Shown here: positions 23,759-34,223 of the stretch, piece after piece
Numbering within the stretch: the first letter of the stretch is position 1
How the letters are laid out: every line of letters starts with the position of its first letter
NCBI GenBank assembly: GCA_003988855.1
Contig: QYAI01000002.1
Span: 210,341-274,340, forward strand
Source of the DNA: Arachnopeziza araneosa
Lineage: Eukaryota; Ascomycota; Leotiomycetes; Helotiales; Arachnopezizaceae
Reading direction: 5' to 3'
DNA: 64,000 nt
Position numbers and translations under genes: made by a program
Notes under the pieces: generated by a model
Seen by the model: only the letters and a program-made list of their open reading frames with translations
Databases searched by the model: none
What the model was told of the DNA's origin: nothing

Positions 23759-26635
23759 TTAGCTCTTTCCATCCTCCCATTCGGGGTTCTGTTCTATGAG
23801 TAAGTAAATGTGGGATAAGATATTGATTTCACAAGCTCACCTTTCTCAATATCACCAGACCTTCAAGGTTATTTGTCAGTGGAAGATATTGTTCATCTTC
23901 TAACTCCGCGCGTTCCCCATACGCCAACAACACAGGTGTGCTTTGTGTCTGCCATCCAGTGATTGTCTTTGGTCTGCCTGCCTGTCCTACTACATCCACA
24001 GCTTGTCCAACTCTTACGTTAACAGTAAGAGGTTTGAGATTTTCATCTAGAGTAACTAAGAATCTGGGATGCATAGCCGTGACGAGGAAGTATAGTAGAT
24101 AGTGGGATTTGTCAGTGACAAATTGCTTTGCATCAATCATGGCAACGAGGACAGATAAAAGACCGGCAGTCGACACCCGTGAGAGAACTTGTCGGTCAGT
24201 GTGAAATGGGCTGATAGACATTGTTCCTTTCCCCATATGAAGAAGACCTTGTGCAATTCTGACCATGAACAGAGATTCCTGGTCACGATGGTAATAGCTG
24301 GCCAATTGTCTGAGGAGCTGAGCTAGCCTAGCATTGTTAGTACCAGCACCCAATAGACCCATGGCGAAAATGGCATTGATAGCAACATCGTTATCATTGT
24401 CGTGACTGTATCTTGATAATGTATCGTAGACTTTCATCTGTGGATTGCTGGGACTGAGAAGACCCATTGCCAACGGAACTGCTTTTCGGATGTTCGCCTC
24501 ACCATAATGCATGAGATGACCGAATTGCCTCAAAACCATCTCCTGCCCAACATCTTCACCCATCGCAACCAAGCCCAGGCCAATGACGGCATAAGCTTGG
24601 AGTAACTCATCGCCCTTCTTGTCATCACTATCTTCGATATGATCATTGCAAATATGCAAAAGTTCTTGAAGTTTCAACACGGTTCCAGTGCCTGCCCAAG
24701 CACAGATTTCAGCAAGGACTGACGTTGGCTTTGACATTGGATGGTCAATAGCCTTCAAAGTTTCCAAGATGACATCAACCTCCTCTTGTCGGCCGAAGAA
24801 AAGAAGCCCTAAACCGAGTGCCATAAATCTTGTCCATTTATCCTTCAACTGGGATTTTCTATCATCGTCGAGGAATGTTTGTACAATGGCCTCGCTGACA
24901 TCACTGTTTGATGAGCCAACGAAAATCATACCTAGAGAGAGCGCAGCCATGGCCGAAATTTGCATGTCCAGAGAAGTATCACCCACAATCGGAAGTAACA
25001 GCTCTAAGAGGATCTCCTTGTTCGAGCCAGCATATGCCAATCCAAGGCCCATGATGCAAGCAACTCGGATCATTGGGTTCTTGTGATTCAACTTATCTTC
25101 ATCACCGAGAAGAGCCAATGCGGGCTCAGAATCGATCCGAACGCCAGAAGTGATGATCCCAATGCCTAACATGCACCCTGCAACAATCTGCTCCTCAGGT
25201 GCATATGTGTATCTGTCGATCTTATCCAAACCGCCTTCAACATCCCAGAGTAAGAGCATTCCCATCGAAGCCATCGTGGACATCATGCCTTCATCCTTTG
25301 TTTTCCAAACCCAGCTTGCCTTCTCTTCGTCGACCATCATCATCTTGTCGTTTCCAAAGCCAGCATTAACAAAGGCGTTTACGAAGCCAGCAGCTAGATT
25401 ATGCCGGGCTGAGTCCAGATTTGTAAGGCCTGCCACACGATTGCTTTCGAGATGACTCTTGTAGATATCTTCAGTGCTCTTAGGGTCGAGAATATTCAGT
25501 TCTTTTGCTAGAGCTTTGAAATGCTCAGGCAACTTTGTATTGTTTAGGCATTCGGCAATTTCTTGTTCCTCTGGGGTATCTGTGGGAAGATCTAACACAA
25601 TTTGTTGTCTTGCGATCAGGAAAGCCATCTGCTTCTTGAGCGCAACATCCTTTGTTGAGTTGAAATCAGATTGGATTAGGTCAATATCATTGAGACGGAT
25701 GGCGAGGACGATTGCCTGAGTAAGCTGATTATACTTCTTGTAGATGTCATGTGCAGTACGAAGAAATTGCTGGTCTTCAGGGTATGTGAGGAGGTTGACC
25801 ATGCTAACCATATAGAGGCATACTCGGGGGTAGGTATCTTTATCCAAGAACTTTGGAATATCTTCGATTATCTCAAGCTCGCTCATTAGATCAACAGCAT
25901 CAGCTTCGGCATTACTCTTCAGAAATAATGGAACGAGGACTAAAGCCAAATCAATAAGGTCCTGGTAGTGCTCATCTGCTTGTAATCTCTTGGTAAAAGT
26001 CTCTCCAATTTCCAATGCAAGATGGCGCGTATACTCATGGCCCCACGATCCAATGTCAGAAGTTGGAGCTAAAAGCCTGAACTTCAGGGTATCTTGGCGG
26101 TCTTCATCCGAAAATGTCATGCCAATAACGGAAAGCACGTCGGCGAGAGAGGTCTTATGTTCACCGGCCGGCCATTGCTCGTACAACTTTATCATAGGTT
26201 CGTAGTGTGGTCGTAGGAATTTGAGAGGCTTCGGTACTGCAGTCATCGACGATGTGGAGGTTTTGATAGAGTCTTTGATAGCTTCCAGGGCAGATTTGTA
26301 GAGTGTTGTATCTGGCTCCTTTGGCTGATCAGCATTCATCTGCAACTGTAAGTGATGCTCACATACCGTCAACCGCTCAACAAGCATGTCCAGCTCGCTT
26401 TTTAACTGCTGGTCTTCTTCACTAAGCTCTTCCGGTGCTTAGATAGATTGTTAGCACTGTCCTTCATATTACAGGTTAGAAACTCACCCCCAATCACTCC
26501 ATCTTCCTTTGTTCCGTTCAAAAGAGGCTTTCCATCCTTATCCTTCTTGACTTCCTCAGCCTTATTCGACTCTCCATCCACAGCCTTTCCCTTGCCCTTG
26601 TCAACAGACTTTGGCTGTTCGCCATCCTGCGCCAT
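23759..26635 (-). CDS. RPN1: 26S proteasome base subunit Rpn1
   Basis: Exons 26635-26488, 26437-23841 and 23788-23759 give 924 residues. The acceptor of exon 2 restores the conserved PEELSEEDQQLKSELDMLVE region. The last exon of 10 codons replaces an intronic tail by NPEWEDGKS. The N-terminal 45 residues are Lys/Glu-rich. The central part is a stack of proteasome/cyclosome repeats (for example GCMLGIGIITSG, ACIMGLGLAYAG, AAMSLGMIFVGS-like and AVIGLGLVAMG blocks) forming the toroid that docks ubiquitin receptors and Ubp6. It works in the 19S regulatory particle of cytosol and nucleus. It is divergent from RIO2. Confidence 0.96.
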
Positions 26636-26960
26636 CTTGATTTCTCAGCTAGAAATATCGTTGGAAATGGAAGTTGGTGGTAACTAAAAGGAGCGTCGAG
26701 TGTTGAAGTAGGGATTCTGCTTCGACAATCTGGCGGAGGCTGGTTCTTGAAGTTGTGGCAGAGGTTTGTTTTGGTTTTGGTTAATTTCCATCAGGCACCT
26801 CAAGCTTCCGCGTCAAAATATGGTCGAGCTTCAATCTGCGAAAGAGGCTTAGTGATCTTTTTAGCGCGACAGGGGTACCCACCGCAGCATCATTTTGGCT
26901 GGCAGAAAATACATTTTAGGATTCTTGAAAAATATTGAAAGTTCAAATAACATCGCAAAT
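26636..26960. promoter_or_regulatory. Bidirectional promoter between RPN1 and RIO2
   Basis: These 325 bp lie between divergent housekeeping genes. I looked for the yeast proteasome element GGTGGCAAA on both strands and found no exact copy. Confidence 0.5.
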
Positions 26961-28148
26961 ATGAGACTCGATACCAAGGCAATGCGATATTTGACTGCAG
27001 AGGACTGGAGAACACTTACAGCAGTCGAAACGGGCTCAAGAAACCACGAGGTCGTACCTACAGCCTTGATCGGACAAATTTCAGGCTTGCGAGGAGGGGT
27101 GCACAAGAGCATATCTGCGCTGGCGAAGGTCGGATTGATAGCTCGTCTCAAGAATGCAAAATACGATGGGTATCGCCTAACCTACGGTGGGCTGGATTAT
27201 CTAGCTTTGAACACTTATCGAAAACGCAATGATGTTTACAGTGTGGGAAATCAGATTGGCGTTGGCAAAGAGAGTGATATCTTCGTGGTTGCTGATGAAA
27301 AGGGCGTTCAGAGAGTGTTGAAGATCCACAGACTCGGACGAATCTCCTTTCGAACGGTCAAAGCAAATCGCGACTACCTACGAAATCGTTCTTCTGGTTC
27401 TTGGATGTACATGTCTCGATTAGCTGCCCTAAAAGAATACACTTTTATGACTGCACTGCGAGAAAATGGGTTCCCGGTCCCTGAACCTTTATCACAGTCA
27501 CGGCATACTATTGTTATGTCCCTAATCGATGCTTTTCCCATGCGTCAGATATCCTCTGTGCCAGATCCAGCCTCACTTTATTCCGAACTGATCTCCATGA
27601 TCCTCCGACTTGCTCAATATGGCCTCATTCATGGCGATTTCAATGAATTTAATATTCTAGTCAAGGAAGAAGTCAAGAAAGATGATCCAAAAATTGAGAC
27701 CGAGACTATCACTCTGACTCCAATACTCATTGACTTTCCGCAGATGGTCTCGGTTGACCATACAAATGCAGAATACTACTTTGATCGTGACGTCAACTGT
27801 ATCAAACGTTTCTTTGAGCGCCGTTTTCATTTTACTAGCGATGAGAAAGGTCCTTCTTTTGCGGAGGCTCGGAAGCTTGTCGGCAAAGATGGTGTTAAAC
27901 GGCTCGATGTTTCAGTCGAAGCGTCTGGATTTTCGAGAAAAATGGCAAAAGAGCTTGAAGCATATATGAAAGCAGTGGGCGTTGATGGAGATGGAGATCC
28001 TGAAACTGCCAGAGGCGACGAAGAATCCGAGTCAGATGAGGAGAGTAGGGAGGTACGAGATGATATGGCAGAGGATGGTGATTCAGGTCAAGGCGGAGAA
28101 GAAGTCGAAGACAGCATGTCAAGGCTTCAGATTACGAATGAGACATGA
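26961..28148 (+). CDS. RIO2: Atypical protein kinase Rio2
   Basis: A single exon of 395 residues. The ATG at 26961 was preferred over an in-frame ATG at 26895 because RLDTKAMRYLTAEDWRTL is the family's usual N-terminus. A winged-helix domain (residues ~8-85) precedes the RIO kinase: the ATP loop GVGKESDIF near 98, the catalytic LIHGDFNEFNIL near 223 and the metal-binding IDFPQMVSVDH near 257. The tail is acidic and Ser-rich (ARGDEESESDEESREV), as in yeast Rio2. The enzyme acts in late cytoplasmic maturation of the 40S ribosomal subunit. Confidence 0.96.
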   Translation: MRLDTKAMRYLTAEDWRTLTAVETGSRNHEVVPTALIGQISGLRGGVHKSISALAKVGLIARLKNAKYDGYRLTYGGLDYLALNTYRKRNDVYSVGNQIGVGKESDIFVVADEKGVQRVLKIHRLGRISFRTVKANRDYLRNRSSGSWMYMSRLAALKEYTFMTALRENGFPVPEPLSQSRHTIVMSLIDAFPMRQISSVPDPASLYSELISMILRLAQYGLIHGDFNEFNILVKEEVKKDDPKIETETITLTPILIDFPQMVSVDHTNAEYYFDRDVNCIKRFFERRFHFTSDEKGPSFAEARKLVGKDGVKRLDVSVEASGFSRKMAKELEAYMKAVGVDGDGDPETARGDEESESDEESREVRDDMAEDGDSGQGGEEVEDSMSRLQITNET

Positions 28149-28872
28149 ATCTTCCTAAATTCGAATTTTTCAAAGTAGTCAGACATCTGAAATAGGTGGA
28201 ATACCCACCATCTTTAACCAAGCTACACTTTGACGCGACTCAATAACTTGGAGCCAAGGATGTAATCTCATAACAAATTTCAAAATATAAATTGATCCAA
28301 ATACTTCTTTAGCTCCAACCAAAGTTGTCAGGGCTGGTCTAAACCTACTGCGGCAGATTTATGGAGGAGACTTCAGCACAAGCTGATCCAAGATAGGCAC
28401 GTTTAATTGTGATACGATCAATTAAGCTTCACAATAACATCTAATGGTTGTGTACGAGCCCCTGTAGCAAGAGAAAAGAAATATTTACATTAAAGAGCGC
28501 AGTGCTTTTGATATCCGTCCAATGATCGACATAAAGTGATGTTTTGTACCAAACCAACTCCATATGCCATACCTTGCTTGAAAATACTTCGAGTGGTTCC
28601 ACATGTGGTGTATCAGTCGTAAGACCCGAAAGATATTGTTATTGCCCTGAGTGTATGCGATACAACATAGGTATGTTGACAATTTAGCTATGTCTGATTG
28701 ACAAGTATGCATGTATGATGAAAATGAAGTAGTTCGTAAAAGGCGTTGCGGCATGTAATAGCATAAATGCATCAGACAAGAGCATTGAGTTCGTGTGATA
28801 GAAGAATTCGTGAAGATAAGGATTCAACTCAAGTCAATGTGATGAGCTGTCGAAAACTGCCTGGAGGATATT
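28149..28872. other. Intergenic, between convergent RIO2 and RRM gene
   Basis: This 724-bp A+T-rich stretch between two stop codons presumably holds both 3' UTRs. No further gene is supported. Confidence 0.5.
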
Positions 28873-30967
28873 TTACACCTTGCGAACCGAAGGAGAATGG
28901 GATGCACCGCCGTAAGCAACTGCAGGAGAGTCATTCTGAACGGTGACACCATCATCTACAGAGCCATCTTCAGAAACGGTCGGGGTGGTGCCAATAATCC
29001 TGTTTGAAAGAATAAGTGTGTTGTTTTTGCAAAGGAAAGCTTGGCCACTTACGCATCCTTGGGCTTATGGGGACTATGCTCGGCAGTAGAGGAAGATTTC
29101 GCCTGTCGATCGATATCCTTGAAACTAGGAACCGATCCAGCAGAGCTGCAAACTAAATTAGTTTTCATCAACTCATGACAGAGGAATATATTCTAACCTA
29201 GTACCAAGATGCTCACGCTTCCAGGAACCGCTGGCGCGAGATCCTCCACTTGGAAAATGGCGAGCGATCTGAGTTGCGCGGGGTCCAACTGGAGATGGAA
29301 TTGGAGGAGAGAGAGCTAATATCTCAGCAGGGTTACCGTAGGCACCAACATTGTACTCCTGGGTGCGGAATTGGCGGCGCTCAGTGGTAATACGCTTGAG
29401 GTCCTTTTGGGCAGGAGTATCAGCATAGCGAACCTGGAGAAGAAGACCTTCCTCGCCAATAGGTTGACCATGGAACTTGCGAATGATCTCTTCGCAGACA
29501 TCTCGAGACTCAAAGCTGTCGTTGCGTGTTAGCGAAACGTCTTGAAAATTGCGAGCAGCATACCGTGCAAAGCCTACACCACGACTGTTATTCTGGCTGT
29601 CACGCAGGATTCTGCTGGACTGAACAGTGTAATCCATGAAGATAGCACCAAGCTCCTGTATATATTGTCAGCTCAGATGGTATTGTCGAAAGAGGTAAAA
29701 ATCGTACAGATTCGGTCATGTTCTTTGGCAGATTGGATACATATAGATTTGTCGATAATTCGTCACCCTCGGCCTTAAGGCGAGAGTTGAAAGACTCCTG
29801 TAGCTGGTTAGCTTGAAAGTGGTCAAAACTAGAAGTGACCAACCCTAGCAAAACCAACTTCATAGCCAAGCTTGTAGAAACCACGAATGCAAAGCTCCGA
29901 ATCACGCACGTAGTAGTATTTAGCAAAGCCAAAGCTTGACAAGATTAGCCAAATCACGGCATAATGGGACTTGACGCTTACCCTTTGCATGCTCCGGTGG
30001 AGGTGTCAATGATGGCCTTGGAGGTTTCTACCTTTCCAAAACGAGCAGCATAAGCTGCAAGAGTTTCATCGTCGGTGTTTGGGTGAAGTCCACGAATGTA
30101 GACGTTGCGGTTGTTGGGAATGGGGTTGGACAAACTCTGGTCAAGAGTTCGCATGCTCTCACGAGGCGTGAAGACAGCGGGAACAGCACGAGGAATAGCT
30201 GGCTGCTGGACCAAAAGACCATCAAGATCTACATTGATTGGAATTGTCTTGTATAGGAGTGGCTTCACAGTTTGCTGCTCAGCATGCTGGATAGTGAGTT
30301 GTTGAGGGGAAGGGGTTGATCCAAAAGGTGACCGATCGACTGCAGCAATCTGAGCTCCTTGATCACGATGAGACATGATACCATAGTGAGGAGTACCTGG
30401 GACGGACTCATTGGTGGAGTAAGAGCCTCGACGATTTTCTAGACCCGGGACTTCCTTAAACAGCTGGTCAGCTCGGTCAGGGTAATAACCTGATCCTGCG
30501 CGGTTTGGCGTGTAAGGCATTAGAGGAAGACCAGGAAGATAGCCAGCATAAGCACCACCAGCGAAGTAAGGTAGAGCTGTTGGGTAAGAACCATAAGCGG
30601 CATCAGCAGATTGAGTTGAGCCCAAAGCCTGGGCAGGATAAACACCTGGTGCAACCAAATAAGTATTATCGGCTGGGTTGTAGTAGAATTGGCTTGTCGA
30701 AAGCTGAGCAGCGCTAACAGCAGCAGCGGAAGGCATGCTGGTAGCTGGCAGAGTCATACCGGCAGCAGACATGCCTGCGAATTGGCTCATCATGGCAGCC
30801 ATAGCGGCATTCTCATTCTGCGAGCTAGGGATGGTGGATTGGGTGAACGCAGCTGCTTGACCTTGCGAGTCGCGGGGGATACGAGCTTGGCTTTGATTGT
30901 ACATGTTAGAGGCAGAACGGGCGTGGAAAGAGGTTTCGGTGGGATTCGTTGCCTGCTGGTAAGACAT
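28873..30967 (-). CDS. Two-RRM RNA-binding protein (RBMS/MSSP-like)
   Basis: Seven exons, 30967-29982, 29934-29844, 29797-29708, 29655-29564, 29515-29198, 29145-29053 and 28999-28873, give 598 residues. The N-terminal ~270 residues are low-complexity, rich in Ala, Ser, Gln and Tyr, and contain no fold. RRM1 has RNP2 VYIRGL and RNP1 KGFGFAKY; RRM2 has RNP2 LYVSNL and RNP1 RGVGFARF. Both RNP1 motifs are interrupted by an intron. The C-terminal ~180 residues are disordered and Ser/Pro-rich. The layout resembles animal RBMS (MSSP) proteins and fission yeast Msa1. It probably binds mRNA and affects stability or translation. The intron inside the second RNP1 is 48 nt, stop-free and a multiple of three. 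Confidence 0.9.
29516..29563 (-). other. 48-nt stop-free intron inside RNP1 of RRM2
   Basis: Donor GTATGC, branch-like CGCTAACAC and acceptor GACAG mark a normal short intron. Its removal restores the RNP1 octamer RGVGFARF. If retained, it would insert 16 residues without a stop or frame change. Confidence 0.75.
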
Positions 30968-33900
30968 GGTAATCTAAGGTTGCCAGAATTAGTTTATGAT
31001 GGAGAAGTAGCGTTGTGACTTCAGATTGCAAGTGTTGGAGGGGAGAGTTGGACTGGGTGAAGAACTGGTGGTCGTGTTTTTCGTCTTTAAAAGACAAAGG
31101 TGAATTGATGAAACTTGAAAGGACGGAGAGTCATGAAGTAATAGAGCGTAACAGACGCTCGCGAATCAGGTAGGAAGGTTGTAAGGGCATGGGCGCGAGT
31201 TGTAGAAGACCATAGGACAGGCGATCGACTTACAGTCACAGTACTGTGTTGAAATAGACTCCCACGGCAGCTGGAAGCAATGAGACTAAGTTTTGAGGTT
31301 AGCAGATTGTATATGGATAAGGGACAGAAGGACGAACCTTGGAGGGCGTGCTATATCAGCAGATACCTGCTGCAGCGGGTGGCCAAAGTCGTAACTTGAT
31401 GTTGCGCTCTTCTGTCTGGCCAAAGTGACAGGACTGCGAGGTAGGAAACAAGTAGCGAGTGGTGATTCTAGAAGATAGGTAGGAAGCTATCAAGCCAGAT
31501 GGATCTGTGAAGTAGAGATTGTGATGAACTGCTGTTGTTGTTTATCTTGTTTGGAGACGGAAGAAAGAAGAGAAAAGGCACTTGAAGGAATCTTTAAAGG
31601 CGTATCCGAAGATTTTCGATTAGGAAGGGACTGATGGTGAATGTGTTGACCAGAAGTGGCAGTCACGAAGCCGAGTCCACGAAGCCGAAGTAAACAACAA
31701 AATGGCGGGCAACTGAGAATCAGTCCGACACAGTGCACTACCCACAAGCAGCAAAATCATACATGGAAAGAAATAAAATACCTCAAGATGCGTATCTTCT
31801 ACAGCTTGAGGGTTTGGATTGAAGATACTGATACTGATGTGCCAACAGCTGCAGGTCTGGGGACAAAGACGCCTTTATGACTGTGCGCAAGATGGACCTG
31901 ATAAACAGCATCTGCAATATGCAGCATTCAAAGGCAAGGTACTTTGCCACAGTAAGATCGCTGCTGCACCCATTGACCATCGGGAGCAAGGAACAAGGGA
32001 GCCACGACCCACAACGGTTGCGATCTTGCTGCACTCCCCCAACTTGAGACGATTTTCCTTCTGCGGCCAACAGCAATAGAAACAGAAAGGCAACCAACGG
32101 CTTGGTACCTACATGATTCCGTCTGCAGGGTCCAATGGACAGATGAGGTGGCTTCCGAAGCCTAACAAGGCAGGATAGCCCACCTGGGAACTTGAGAACT
32201 GATAAAAGCTGCATGATTCAAACTTCCAAAGCTGACCAAACTTGTTCCTTCAAATATCTCACTTTGAAGATATCTCCGAGTGCTACTCATAGCCATCGAA
32301 ATCGAAAGCCACGGTACGTCTCGCAAATGCCGGAGTCCTTGAATGAGTGGCCCTGGTAGGTTGAAACCCGGATCCTCGTGATCTCCGTAAAGACGAAGAT
32401 ACACGGCGCCCACGCTTTTGGCCAACTTCCAGGAATAGGTGGACACCCTCATTGGCAGATTCCGACAGCCGTGAGATTCTGTACTGGGAAAAGCTTCCCG
32501 CAATGAGGCGGGGAGACTCCCTTGATACCCAGGGTTGAGGCCAACTGGTCATATTGCCCGCCGTTTTTGAGGGCGAATCGAGTGAGAGTATCTCTCCTCT
32601 CCGCCAGCTGCGCGTAGTAGCGAGGATATTTCTCGGCAAGGCTTGAGACAAGTCCGACCTGGAACCTCCTTGCATGGGTGAGGTGTTCCTCTTCATCCTG
32701 ATGTTGGAGCTCAGTACACATGGAGAAAAAGCAATACGACTTTATTCAGGATGTAGGAAGTCGAGATTCGACTGCACGATCACCTCAAGTATGCTAGGGA
32801 CGACCTTTGACAGAATTGGGGGCTTCAAACAACTACCATTTTCCTTGCCTGTTGCTCTTCCTCTGCGGACACAAGGTGCTCAAGGCAGAGCCGATCGTTA
32901 GGCAAGTAAGGGAGTGAGGTCTGTTGTCAATGTCGACGATCTTGCATGTGGGGGCCGTGCACTTTCGCAGCCCAACCTCGACGACATGGGGAAACCCCAT
33001 GGAAATCAAATTGTGACGGTCTAGAATAATTCTCCAGCCTCAGCTTCTCGTGCCAGTAAGAGCAGCTTGATCTGACAGCCATCTGCAAACCCTTTTTTGC
33101 AAGTCAGCTGAGATTGGGGATTCGGCTTCCTCCCCTGTCCGGCCATGCGAGTTCCAGTTCCCAAGGCCCCTATCCCATCCACTTGGTTCTTATAACACCT
33201 CGATATAGCTTCAAGAGACCTTTCCGCGCTCTCTTCGGATTGCCCTAACAGTCTTCCCTCATTTCGAAGTCACTATCTTGCTGATGGGTGTCATACGATG
33301 CATTGATGCAAACAAGGGATATGATCACCCCGTCTAAAAAAGCAAACAGCTCGAGACCCCCCTGCTCCTCCGATTTTAATTTTCACATCTTTCCACACAC
33401 ATCGAATTACAGATTCTGGCCGTCAGCTTCACGCAGAGATCTTACGCCCTGGCTTTGCGCAACTTCTAGGTAGCGCGGCAACCGATGACCCACATATTAT
33501 TGCGTTTAAACTGGTTCGCAAGCTTCTCCTCCCGTAGATACACGCATCTATGCAAGTACTTTTTCTCCCAACGGCCGCCGAGGAAACCCTATCTTAAGCG
33601 TCGCATTCATATTTTGGGCTTTGCAAAACTTAGACTTTGAGCGTTAGGCAGCCGTCGGAACTTTACTTCAGCCTCTCAATTATTTAACTGCAGGCGACGT
33701 TGCATTGGGTAACAACTCCCGACAAGTTCTCAAAATGGAAGAAGCTTCTTCCTTGATCCCGTAGCTCCCAAGCCGCATCTTCCTTAAACGGTCATGACTG
33801 AGTGACTGTAGGTCTCTTTGGTTATTAGCTGCCCAAGATGCTGGCTGTGCCTAACGGTGTTTCAGCAGTGGTAAAGTTTCATGATATCCTAGTAACATTT

Positions 33901-34223
33901 GAAAAGACCCAAAACTTCTAAGAGCGAGTAGCAAGATGCAGTTTCCCAAATGTTTATTGTATGCTATATATTACCAAACTCGTGTCTATGTAAGTAGCCT
34001 TTGCGCCAACCTGACCTGGCAAACCTTCACCTGGCTGGATCACTCATGGACGGATTCATTCCCAAAGATGGCGATCATTGGCCAGTAACAAATATCACTA
34101 ATTCCACCAGAATGCGGAAAGGAGATCTAGTTCCCATGTAATGAAGGGAATTTCGGATCTGTCGGCTCCTGCTAAATCGAGTCTGCGTTCGAAAATGACG
34201 GAATTTGTTTGCTTGGCCTCCGT
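30968..34223. promoter_or_regulatory. 3.2-kb upstream region of the RRM gene
   Basis: The gap between the RRM gene start and the 3' end of the P450 reductase gene. Just upstream of the RRM ATG the minus strand reads CAACCTTAG, which could be the acceptor of a 5' UTR intron. A long leader is common for regulatory RNA-binding proteins. Around 32283-33000 the minus strand has several adjoining short open frames that look protein-like but sit in different frames (see the separate entry). Otherwise I see no gene, repeat or RNA here. Confidence 0.4.
32283..33000 (-). pseudogene. Possible decayed or lineage-specific gene (unidentified)
   Basis: Three protein-like stretches lie in order on the minus strand in different frames. 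33000-32833 starts MGFPHVVEVGLRKC and contains four Cys. 32721-32449 is hydrophilic and helical (AEKYPRYYAQLAERRD, then NGGQYDQLASTLGIKG). The third, ending at 32283, reads ANEGVHLFLEVGQKRGRR and closes with VAFDFDGYE. The second and third abut at about 32455 with a one-base frame change and no room for an intron, so if it was one gene it is now broken. No family was recognised. These may be chance open frames. Confidence 0.25.

Noticed and set aside
26895..26960. 22-residue N-terminal extension of RIO2 from an upstream in-frame ATG
   Set aside because: The family N-terminus begins at the ATG at 26961; the added residues have no counterpart.
26636..26960. Proteasome-associated control element upstream of RPN1
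   Set aside because: No exact GGTGGCAAA or its complement was found; only a loose GGTGGTAAC-like match.
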